A stretch of DNA of 64,000 nucleotides from Closterium sp. Naga37s-1 (taxonomy: Eukaryota; Streptophyta; Zygnematophyceae; Desmidiales; Closteriaceae): positions 2,083,501 through 2,147,500 of the forward strand of contig CANJKZ010000820.1 in the NCBI GenBank assembly GCA_947471745.1. Reading direction: 5' to 3'. Numbering within the stretch: position 1 is the first letter of the stretch; every line of letters begins with the position of its first letter. Under the pieces are notes generated by a model. That model had not been told where the DNA came from and did not search any database. It saw only the letters and a program-made list of their open reading frames with translations. Position numbers and translations under genes: made by a program. Shown here one piece after another: positions 53,108 through 63,110 of the stretch.

Positions 53108-54869
53108 CTACAGCAAGTGAGGAAAAGTGGGCACAAGCCCCAGCATAGTGCAGAAGCGCTGATGATCACCAGACTGAAGTGCCTTGGTGAATATATCAGC
53201 GGTGTTGGCCTGAGTGGCCGCGTAACGCAGACGAAGCTGACCACGCTGCTGCAGCTCTCGAGCCAGGAAGTAACGCAGAGCGATGTGCTTCGTTCTGTGC
53301 TCCAGTCTGTGCTCCTCACACAAGGCAATGGCAGCCTTGTTGTCGACGTACAGCACTGGAGGAGAACTAGGCCGCTCTCCCAAGTCGGTCAGCAGGTAGG
53401 TCAGCCAGCGTAGCTCCTGTGCAGCCATGGCTGTTGCGTAGATCTCAGCCTCACAACTGGAGCTGAGAACTGAAGACGAGCGAGTAGAACGCCAAGAAAC
53501 TGAACCAGAGCCAAGGCTGAAGGTGTAACCCTGTGACGACCGCTGAGTAGCCTGGTCGTCAACCCAAGAAGCGTCTGAGTGCCCAGTGAGAACAACTGAG
53601 CGCCTCCCTCCAAGCACGAGCCCCATGCCTGACGTACTGCACAAGTAGCGCAGTACCCTCTTAGCAGCATCCATGTGCACCTTTCGGTGCCAACCAGGAG
53701 CCACGTAGCGAGCCAGAAGGCCAAGAGGGTACGCGAGGTCAGGACGAGTGCAAGTCATCAGGTACATGAGGCAACCAACTAGCTCTGGGTAAGGACCACT
53801 CGGCTCTACGGACTCGTCCGAAGGTGGAGCTGAGAGCGAGTGACCTGTAGCCAGAGGAGTGGCATGTGCCGAGGACCAGGTGAAGCCGAAGCGCTGAAGG
53901 ACCTGCTGCACCATGTGTGACTGAGTCAGTGTGATGGTGCGGCGTGCTCTGTCCCGGGTGATCCGCAAGCCAAGATAGCTTGTCAGCTCACCCAGGTCTG
54001 TGCACGTGTGTCTCTTCTGCAGCTCCGACTTCACGTGGGCGAGAGCCTCAGTGTCAGCAGTGGCAAAGACCAAGTCGTCGACGTACACGAGGATGTAGAA
54101 CGGCGCCAGTGAAGTGTCGGTGCGCAGAAACAGCGACGGGTCAGCAGTAGAATGCGCGAACCCAAGAGCCGCAAGTGTAGTCCTCAGTGTGTCGTGCCAC
54201 TCACGTGGCGCCTGGCGGAGACCGTAGACCGGCCGCCGGAGGCTCCACTGGGTACCAGGAGGGCGGCGCAGCCAGATCTCCTCGTGCAGGCTGCCCTGCA
54301 AGAAAGCTGTGCTGAAGTCAAGAGAGTGAAGCTCGTAGTCACGCTGAGCGGCAACGTGCAGTAGCACCCGAAGAGTGGTCATCTTCGGGGTGGGGGAGAA
54401 GGTCTGGAAGAAGTCTACTCCCTCTCGCTGACTGAAGCCTCGAGCAACGTAACGAGCCTTGAAGACAGGCGGAGAACCTGGCGGCCGCTTCACCCTGAAA
54501 ATCCACATGCCACTGACGATGTTCGCCCCAGGAGGGGGAACCTCGTCGACGTAAGTGCCAGTGGACTTCCAGGATGCCATCTCTGCATCCATGGCTGTCT
54601 GCCACTGAGAGGAGTACTCACCCGCGATCGCCTCAGCGTAAGAGCGCGGGGTCGGGATGTCTGGAGCATCCGGGTCTCCCTCAGGTGCAATCAGCATGGA
54701 CACAAGATGAGGTACAGCGGCGGCAAAGCACTGGAACTCCTCCTGCCTGTCCTCAAGGACGTCCGTGCCAAGAGCACACTCACCCCCGACGGACGGAGGA
54801 CAGACAGACTCAGACTCAGCAACAAGACTGGCAGCGTAGTCTAGACGACAGTGAGCAGCAAAGTCGACA
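53108..54869 (-). pseudogene. B reverse transcriptase and RNase H
   Basis: Starts just left of copia C with DFAAHCRLDYAASLVAESES, then RSYAEAIAGEYSSQWQTAMD and VSGMWIFRVKRPPGSPPVFK. The RT fingers and palm follow with LDFSTAFLQGSLHEEIWLRR, YILVYVDDLVFATADT and TSYLGLRITRDRA. RNase H shows GHSDASWVDD, SCEAEIYATAMAAQ, YVDNKAAIAL and ANTADIFTKAL. It is nearly the same protein as copy X at its C-terminus. The upstream part of the same region resumes at 59832. Confidence 0.9.
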
Positions 54870-54874
54870 AGCTC

Positions 54875-55011
54875 TGTCAAACATTATATATGTTTATATT
54901 GTGTAGGCTATAGTGGGTTTAGTCTTAGGGGGTACAACATTGTTAGGGTTTCCTACTTGTATCCCCCTCATGCCTAGTTTCATCATTCTCGTTCATTCTT
55001 AGATTCTAACA
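54875..55011 (+). repeat. C 5' LTR
   Basis: 137 bp, TGTCAAACATTATATATG to GATTCTAACA. Confidence 0.95.
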
Positions 55012-55770
55012 TGGTATCAGAGCCTAGGTCGTAACCTAGGACCGATGATTGGGCCCACCGATTCCGTTAGTCGCGCCCGAGCGCGCCTCGCGTAGTCGCG
55101 CCCTCGAGCACTCTTCTCTTTTTCTGCACCGTAGCGCGCCCTTGCGTGCCCCTTGCGAACCGGCCCCGCCTAGCCCGCACGCCCTAGCGTGCCCCGTGCG
55201 ATCGGCCCCGCCCTCCTCGTACGCCCTAGCGTGCGACCCGCGCAGCCCGCCCTCACGTCGCCTATCCCGCGCGCCCTTGCGCGCCTAGTGCGGCCCCGCG
55301 CGCTCGCTGCCCCGCGCGCCCTTGCGCGCCTCTTACGAACCGGCCCCGCCCCTCCTCGCGCGCCCTTGCGTGCCTCGTGCGCCCGGCCCATACCCACCCG
55401 CGCGCCCTAGCGTGCCCCTCGCGTACCGGCCCCGCCCCGCTAGCCCGCCCGTGCGTGCCCCGTGCGACCAGGCCCCGCCCCACTAGCCTGCCTCTGCGTG
55501 CCCCGTGCGACCAGGCCCCGCCCCGCTAGCCCGCCATTTCGTGCCTCACGCGGACCGGCCCCGCTCTGCCCTGCACGCCCTCGCGTGCCCCACCTCGAGT
55601 AGCCGCCGCCTAGCCGAGCCGAGCCGCCCCACCGAATCGCGTTGACCGGCCCGAGCCGCGCCGCCCTACCGAGCCGCGCCGCCCTACCGAGCCGCGCCAC
55701 TGCTACTGTCACTGCTACTGCCGCTACTGCTGTTACTGCTGCTTCTGCTGCTCCTGCTCCTACTGCAACT

Positions 55771-56690
55771 ATGGCTAGCCCTGCTGTGCTCGCTTTCGAT
55801 GCTGAGGGCCGCCCGGTTAAATTTGACACCTGGCTCGATGACCTCCACCTGTTCCTCCAGCTCACTGCCAAGGAGGATATTTCACTGTACGATCACGCGC
55901 TAGGACACGCTGCTGCCCCTGCTGCTACTGCTGACAGCACTACCCGCTCACAGTGGCAGACTCGTGACGCCCACGCTCGCTTCGCTATTCGCAACTCCCT
56001 GCCGATAGATGAGCGCGAGCACTTTGGCCAGCACAAGACTGCGCAGGCGCTGTACACTGCTGTAGTTGCACGCTACTTCTCACCTGCCTCTGCTGCGCTA
56101 GGCCGTCTCTCACTCCCCTACCTGTTCCCAGACCTGTCCGCTTTCTCCACAGTCGCTGACCTCATCACGCACCTCCGCACTAGTGAGGCCCGCTTCCGTG
56201 CCGCTATGCCCGCTGAGTTTCTTGCCAAGAACCCCCCCCCGCTGTGGCTCACTCTCTACCACCTAGTCACCCGTCTCCCTGACTCTCTTTGTGCGGTCAG
56301 GGACCACTTCCTCGCTAGCTGCCCCACTGAGATCACCATTGACCTGCTCGAGAAGGAACGGCTTGCAGCTGAGGCTAGCATAGTCGCTGTAGGTACCTCT
56401 CGTGGCGACCCTCACACCCCTTTCTTCGAGGGGTGTTCCCCTTCCCCCCTTCTCCCCTTTGTCGCCTCTGCTGCTGCTGTCGACCTCCTAGGTGCTGAGC
56501 AGGTCGGGACTGCGTCCACTCCGAGTGGGCACCGCAGCGGCATGGGCAAAGGGGGCAAGGGAGGTGGTGGTGACGGCGGGGGAGGCGGTGGTGGGGGCGG
56601 TGGCGGCGGTGGGGGTGGTGGCGGGGCTGGAGGGGCTAGTGGCAACAGTGGGGGTGGTGGTCGAGGTGGTGGCGGCAGCGGCGAGTGCTA
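55771..56690 (+). pseudogene. C gag
   Basis: The ATG at 55771 opens MASPAVLAFDAEGRPVKFDT, collinear with the Gag start of F. The core shows WLDDLHLFLQLTAKEDISLY, WQTRDAHARFAIRNSLPIDE, YTAVVARYFSPASAALGRLS and LITHLRTSEARFRAAMPAEF, then TPFFEGCSPSPLLPF. A Lys/Gly stretch and polyglycine end the recognisable Gag. No canonical zinc knuckle is seen. Confidence 0.88.
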
Positions 56691-56699
56691 CGTCTGAGG

Positions 56700-57700
56700 G
56701 TACTGAGCCTGGGGGTGCTGCGACTGAGAGTACGGCGCCTGGAGACCCTCCCTCTTCACAGCAGCTGCGTGAGTGGTACTCGCGGTACTGCAGCCTCCGG
56801 AGAGGTGCTTCTGGGACTAGGGGTGCTGCTGGAGCTGGTGCTCGTGGTTCCCCGCCTAGGAGGGAGCTCCCCTCTCCCCAGCGGCTCCGAGAGTGGTACG
56901 CTCGTTGCTGCAGTCTTCGGAGTGGCACTGCTGGTGCTTGGGACCCTGGAGCTGGAGCTACTGCTGGTGTTGAGGACCCTGGAGTTGGAGCTGCTGCTGG
57001 TGCTGAGGACTCCGGAGTTGGAGCTGCTGTTGGTGCTGCCGACCCTGGAGTTGGAGCTGCTGCTGGTGCTGAGGACCCCGGAGTTGGAGCTGCTGTTGGT
57101 GCTGCCAACCCTGGAGTTGGAGCTGCTGCTGGTGCTGAGGACCCTGGAGTTGGAGTTGCTCCTGGTGCTGAGGACCCCGGAGCTGGTACTGCTGGAGGAG
57201 CTGCTGGTGCTAGAGCAACTGGAGGTGTTGCTGGTGCTTCTGGTGGTACTGCTGGAGGTACTGCTGGTGCTGGAGCTGCTGGTGGTGCTGCTGGAGGTGC
57301 TGCTGGCGCTGGAGCTGCTGGGCCTGCTGCTGGTTCTGGAGCTGCTGGCGCTGCTGGAGGTGCTACAGGAGTTGTAGCTGGAGACCCTGGAGCTGAGGGA
57401 GCTGGTACTGTCACTGCTGGCTCCGGAGGAGCTGCACGGCCGCGGCCGTACTACGTTCCGCTCCTTCAGCAGGTTCTTGACCTCCCGCCCTCTACTGGTC
57501 CTACTCCTCCCCTACTGAGTCCACCACCGGTCCAGTCGCAGTCACAGTTACAGCCTGCCTCTCCGCTACCTGGTCCTTCTCCTTACGCTGGGCCGACTAG
57601 AGGTCTTACGGAGCGTCGTGCACCTGAGTCTCGTCCTGCGTCGCCTGAGTCTCGTCCTGCGTCGCCTGAGTCTAGTTCAGAGTCGCCTGTCGTCTAGACC
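56700..57700 (+). repeat. C hypervariable linker with LREWY modules
   Basis: Two modules (PSSQQLREWYSRYCSLRRGA and PSPQRLREWYARCCSLRSGT) precede a GAEDPGVGAA-type repeat of about 11 residues (about 56940-57180), then Gly-Ala repeats and the conserved RPRPYYVPLLQQVL segment (about 57440). Confidence 0.8.
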
Positions 57701-57732
57701 ACGCCGCTAGCCTTGTTGCTGAGTCTGAGTCT

Positions 57733-59460
57733 GTGTGTCCTCCGTCCGTCGGGGGTGAGTGTGCTCTTGGCACGGACGTCCTTGAGGACAGGCAGGAGGA
57801 GTTTGAGTGCTTTGCCGCTGCTTTGCCTCATCTCGTGTCCATGCTGATTGCCCCTGAGGGAGACCTGGATGTACCAGACATCCCGACCCCACGCTCTTAC
57901 GCAGAGGCGATGGAGGGTCCCTACTCCTCTCAGTGGCAGACAGCTATGGACGCAGAGATGGCCTCCTAGAAGTCCACAGGCACCTACGTCGACGAGGTTC
58001 CCCCACCTGGGGCGAACATCGTCAGTGGCATGTGGATTTTCAGGGTGAAGCGGCCGCCCGGGTCTCCGCCTGTGTTCAAGGCGCGTTACGTTGCACGAGG
58101 CTTCAGTCAGCGAGAGGGAGTTGACTTCTTCCAGACCTTCTGCCCGACCCCGAAGATGACCACTCTTCGGGTTCTGCTGCACGTCGCCGCTCAGCGTGAC
58201 TACGAGCTCCACTCTCTTGGCTTCAGCACTGCGTTCCTACAGGGCAGCCTGCACGAGGAGATCTGGCTGCGCCACCCACCTGGCTTCACTGGGTCGTTCC
58301 CTCCTGGTACCCAGTGGAGCCTCCGGCGGCCAGTCTACGGTCTCCGCCAGACACCCCGTGAGTGGCACGACACACTGAGGACTACTCTTGCTGCTCTTGG
58401 GTTTGCTCCTTCGACTGCTGACCCGTCGCTGTTTATACGCACCGACACCACTCTGCCGCCGTTCTACGTTCTGGTCTACGTAGACGACTTGGTCTTTGCT
58501 ACTGCTGACACCGAGGCACTCGCCCACGTGAAGTCGGAGCTGCAGAAGAGACACACGTGCACAGACCTGGGTGAACTGACAAGCTATCTTGGCTTGCGGA
58601 TCACCCGGGACAGAGCACAGCGCACCATCACCTTGACTCAGTCACACATGGTACAGCAGGTCCTTCAGCGCTTCCGCTTCACGTACTCCTCGCCTCAGGC
58701 CACTCCTCTGCCTACCGGTCACTCGCTCTCAGCTCTGCCTTCGGATGAGTCCGTAGAGCTGAGTGGCCCGTATCCAGTGCTTGTGGGCTGCCTCATGTAC
58801 CTGATGACCTGCACTCAACCTGACCTTGCATACCCTCTTAGCATCCTAGCACGCTATGTCGCTCCTGGCCGTCACCGGAAGGAGCACATGGATGCCGCTA
58901 AGAGGGTGTTGCGCTACTTGTTCAGTACGTCGGGCATGGGGCTCGTGCTTGGAGGACGGGCTCGAGTTGTCCTCACTGGGCACTCAGACGCTTCTTGGGC
59001 TGACGACCAGGCTACTCAGCGGTCGTCTCAGGGTTACACCTTCAGCCTTGGCTCTGGTTCAGTTTCTTGGCGTTCTACTCGCTCGTCTTCAGTTCTCAGC
59101 TCCAGTTGTGAGGCTGAGATCTACGCCACCGCCATGGCTGCACAGGAGCTACGCTGGCTCACCTACCTGCTGACTGACCTGGGAGATCGGCCTCGTTCTC
59201 CTCCAGTGCTGTACGTCGACAACAAGGCCACCATTGCCTTGTGTCAGGAGCACAGACTGGAGCACAGAACAAAGCATATCGCTCTACGCTACTTCCTGGC
59301 TCGAGAGCTGCAGCAGCGAGGTCAGCTTCGTCTTGCCTACGCGGCCACTCGGGCCAACACTGCTGATGTGTTCACCAAGGCGCTTCAGCCTTGTGATCAT
59401 CAGCGTTTCTGTACTGTTCTAGGCCTTGTGCCTACTGTGCCTCACTTGCTTACTTCTTGA
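57733..59460 (+). pseudogene. C reverse transcriptase and RNase H
   Basis: Starts in the GGECALGTDVLEDRQEEFEC block. RT motifs follow: RSYAEAMEGPYSSQWQTAMD, VSGMWIFRVKRPPGSPPVFK, STAFLQGSLHEEIWL, YVLVYVDDLVFATADT and LTSYLGLRITRDRA. RNase H then gives GHSDASWADD, SCEAEIYATAMAAQELRWL, YVDNKATIAL and ANTADVFTKALQPCDHQRFC, with a stop at 59460. Broken. Confidence 0.9.
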
Positions 59461-59689
59461 CTCTGCTTGTACTGTGATCTCTATATATATACCTGCATGC
59501 TTACACTTGCTAGGTTGTGATCACTGTACCTCTTGCTATATTATCAAACTGCATGTGAACTGGTCTTGTGACCACTTGCTTGTGCTCAGAATTTGTGTGG
59601 TTTCCTTGAGATCCACCCTGAGCTTGCTTTGCTTTGCTTTGACTGGTCTTATGACCATCTGGTTGTCTCCCACTTAGCCTATGTGGGTG

Positions 59690-59826
59690 TGTCAATCATT
59701 ACATATGTTTATATTGTGTAGGCTATAGTGGGTTTAGTCTTAGGGGGTACAACATTGTTAGGGTTTCCTACTTGTATCCCCCTCATGCCTAGTTTCATCA
59801 TTCTCGTTCATTCTTAGATTCTAACA
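59690..59826 (+). repeat. C 3' LTR
   Basis: 137 bp with two differences from 54875-55011. Confidence 0.95.
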
Positions 59827-59831
59827 AGCTC

Positions 59832-61250
59832 AGCAACCAAGGCAGACGCAGCAGCTGACTCAAAGGAAGGGTCAGTGACAACTCTGGCCAGGAGACGCGT
59901 GACAGTAGGACTAGCAGCACGAAGAGAGTCAGACTCCGGGTCAGCAAGGGCAGGAAGGGAGGACGCAGGAGGAGAAGGCAGAGGGACATGCTGTGGAGCA
60001 GTGGAAAGACGAAGCGACATCTGGTGAGTGCCGGGGACAGCAGGAGGACGCTGACGCAGGACACGACGACCAGTGCAAGCAGCACGAACAGGTGACGCAG
60101 AACGAGACTCAGGCGACACAGGACGAGACTCAGGCTCATGACGCTCCGTAAGACCTCCTGTCGGACCAGTGTAGGGAGAAGGACCAGGAAGTGGCGAGGC
60201 AGGCGGTAACTGTGACTGCGACTGGACAGGCGGAGGACACTCTAAGGAGGGAGCAGGACAAGGAGGAGGCGGCGGACCAAGAACCTGCTGAAGGAGCGGA
60301 ACGAAGTACGGCCGCGGCCGTGAAGTACCCCCAGAACCAGCAGAGACAGCACCAGAACCCCCAGCAGCAGCTCCAACTCCCGCAGCACCACTAGCAGCTC
60401 CAGTAGTGTCAACTTTAGTACCTCCAGTAGCACCAGCTCCTGCAGCACCACCAGTCCAAGGACCAGGAGCACCACCAGTAGCTCCAGCAGCTCCAGTACT
60501 TCCAGCAGCACCAGCAGGACCTCCAGTAGCTCCAAGACCTCCAGCAGCACCAGCAGCACCTCCAGCAGGACCAGTACTAACAGCACCTCCAGCAGCAGCA
60601 GGGCCTCTAGCAGGCGGCACCTCAAAACTAGGAGCTCCACTCCAGAGGCTGCAGCGCCGAGCGTACCACTCACGTAGCCGCTGAGGGGAGGGAGGCTCCG
60701 GCCGCGACACAGTACCTGCAGCACCACCAGCCCCAACTCCGGCAGAACCCCCAGCTCCAGTAGCCCCACGCCGGAGGCCGCAACGCTGAGAGTACCACTC
60801 ACGCAGCTGCTGTGAAGAGGGAGCGCCACCAGGCTCAGCACCCTCAGGCTCAGCACCCCCAGTCTCAGCACCCCCAGGCCCAGCACCCCCAGTCTCAGCA
60901 CCCCTAGGCTCAGCACCCTCAGTCTCAGCACCCCTAGGCTCAGCACCCTCAGTCCCAGTACCCCCAGGCTCAGCACCCGCAGTCTCAGCACCCCCAGTCT
61001 CAGCACCCGTAGCCTCAGTATCCCCAGGCACAGCACCCCCAGGCTCAGCGCCCTCAGCCTCAGCACCCCCAGGCTCAGTACCCCTCTCAGGACCAGAGTC
61101 AACAGCTACCTCGACAGGCTCGACTGTGTCTACCTGGGAAACACCTGAGGGAGCAGGACCCTGGGGAGGGAGGGGGTCTACCGAAGGAGCACCTGGGGTG
61201 AGGAAGAGAGGCGGGGGGGGGAGAGGAGCAGTGCGGTAGGGGAACTGACG
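59832..61250 (-). pseudogene. B linker and start of RT region
   Basis: Reading leftward on the minus strand: Gly-Ala-Glu repeats, SSQQLREWYSQRCGLRRGAT (about 60790), SPQRLREWYARRCSLWSG (about 60660), Gly-Ala repeats, RPRPYFVPLLQQVLG (about 60290) and Pro/Ser-rich sequence. It ends with the TRLLARVVTDPSFESAAASA block that meets copia C. Confidence 0.8.
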
Positions 61251-62170
61251 GTAAAAGGGTACCGACTCGTCAAAAGTGACGTCCTGAGAGGGGAAGACAC
61301 GGCGCGAGGTGGGGTGGTAAAACTGCCAACCAGGCGCGTCGGGGACAAAGCCAAGGAAGACACAGGGCACAGCGCGGGCGGAGGGCTTGTCCGCAGTGGT
61401 ATCGCGGACAAAGGCACGAGCACCCCAGACCCGGAAACGCGACGCATCGCCAACCTGCCCCGTCCACAGCAGTGTGGGCGAGGTCTCTGGAGCAGAGACA
61501 CGGGGCCAGAGGTTGAGCTGATGCGCAGAGTATTGGACTGCAAACGGCTACAGGAAATGGGGGGCAGCCGCATGGATCAAGGAGGTACGAGCGATCTCCA
61601 TGACTAAGCCAATGCGGCGCTCAGCAACCCCATTCTGCTGTGGAGGAGCCGGAAGCGTGAACGTCTGGCGGATGCCGTGCTCCGCACAGTAGGCTGCCAA
61701 GAGGTCGGAGGAAAACTCACCACCTCAGTCAGAGTGCAGACGCAGGACGGGAAAGTCCGACTGGAACCGCTCGCGGAGCTGGAGACGAGCAGCACGGATC
61801 CAAGGGATCAAAACATCAGGGACCTCACCCTTGGTGCGCAAGGGGAAGACCGTGGTGTAGCGCGTGTAGTCTTCGACAACCAGCAGGAAGTACCGCTCGT
61901 GGCCCTGTCCACGGACGCGGGCTGGGCCCCACACGTCCAGGTGGAGAGTCTGCAGGGGCGCCTCTGTGGGAGGGAACGAGGAGGAGTGAGGAGCGGCGCG
62001 CTGCCCCCCCTCGACACAGGGAAGACAGGGAGGAGCAGGCGAGGGTGGGAGGGGAGGGAGAACCCTGGGAAGACCAGAGACAAGGTACCGGGAGTGCATG
62101 CCGCGAAGACGCTGCACTGATGGGTGACCAAGGCGGTGGTGCCAGAGGACAGTCTGGTGTGACAGGGAGC
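61250..62170 (-). pseudogene. B integrase
   Basis: VLWHHRLGHPSVQRLRGMHS (zinc block), LDVWGPARVRGQGHERYFLL, YTRYTTVFPLRTKGEVPDVL, the LRLHSD block and the Glu block, followed by WTGQVGDASRFRVWG and VFLGFVPDAPGWQFYHPTSR. It is close in sequence to the A1 integrase. Broken. Confidence 0.87.
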
Positions 62171-62279
62171 GACACGAGCAGGGGGCCGACAGCTGACCTG
62201 ACGCAGACGCAGACGCAGCTACCTGAGGGGACTCAGTGGTCAGTGTGTACAAGTCCGACCCCGGCTGCCTAGTAAAGGT

Positions 62280-63110
62280 AGCCAGGTGGCGAACCGTCCG
62301 AGCACACGTACAGTGGGTCACACGCTCATAGGCAGGGGTGAACTGGTGAACACCCCCGTCCTGTAGAGCAGAGCCTGCCACCAAGTTCGTAGAGAACGAG
62401 GGGAGGTAAAGACCTGACAGGGTGCCGGACGGGACAGCAGGACAAGGGAGGACAGTGGAGGAGGTCGCAAGGACTGGGCCCCCAGAGGGGTCAGCGAGGG
62501 AGACAGCCACTGGCCGAGCTAGCTGCTCAAGGGCAGTGCGGTCACGGAAGAAACAGCGGGAAGCACCCGAGTCCAGTGTGAAAGTGTGCAGTGCCTCAGT
62601 AGACGCAGGACCAGCAAGCGCAGACGCTCGAGCACCTGGGGGAGCAGACTCACTAGCACCAAGGGCAGCAGCCTCACCAGGACCTAGGACAGCAGACGCA
62701 CGAGCACCTAGAGCAGCTGTCTCACTGGTCCCAATGCCCGGGTCGGGCGGTACACTCAGGTAACAGTCACCCTCAACACTAATAGTCAATGCATACATGG
62801 CACCAAGGATAGCATCAAAGTCAAGAGCAAAGATATCAATGTTCTTCCTAAGCAGATCAGCCCAGCGGGGCAGCTCAGTGGCGTCAGGAAACTGCTCACG
62901 CCAGGCGTCGTCGAGACGAAAGAAGCAGCGCTGCGCCGTGTGGAACCTCCCACAGGTCTGGCCAGTGCGGTCATCTGTGCGGATGACGTACGGGCAGGTA
63001 CCTCCACCCCCAGACCCCCCACGCTGAGAGTACCACTCACGGAGCTGCTGGGGCGAGGGAGTCTCGCCGGGACGCTGCTGCTGCTGCCTCTGGCCACCGC
63101 CGAACCCCCC
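62280..63110 (-). pseudogene. B LREWY module, Cys/His module and protease
   Basis: TPSPQQLREWYSQRGGSGGG (about 63050) is followed by CPYVIRTDDRTGQTCGRFHT and QRCFFRLDDAWREQF (CX13CX3HX4C, about 62930-63000). Next is WADLLRKNIDIFALDFDAIL, an Ala-Gly repeat, and the protease motif TFTLDSGASRCFFRDRT (about 62545-62590). SGTLSGLYLPSFSTNLVAGS is downstream. The order matches F and A1. Confidence 0.85.

Larger units (their letters stand above)
54875..59826 (+). mobile_element. Ty1/copia element C inserted in B
   Basis: The 137-bp LTRs (54875-55011, 59690-59826) differ at two positions near their 5' end, and AGCTC is duplicated exactly (54870-54874, 59827-59831). Primer site TGGTATCAGAGC is at 55012-55023, and GGGCCCACC begins at 55051. 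Parts seen are a GC-rich leader, gag with polyglycine, LREWY modules in a Gly-Ala linker, RT and RNase H. Protease and integrase are not recognised, so it probably depended on relatives. Young and broken. Confidence 0.93.
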
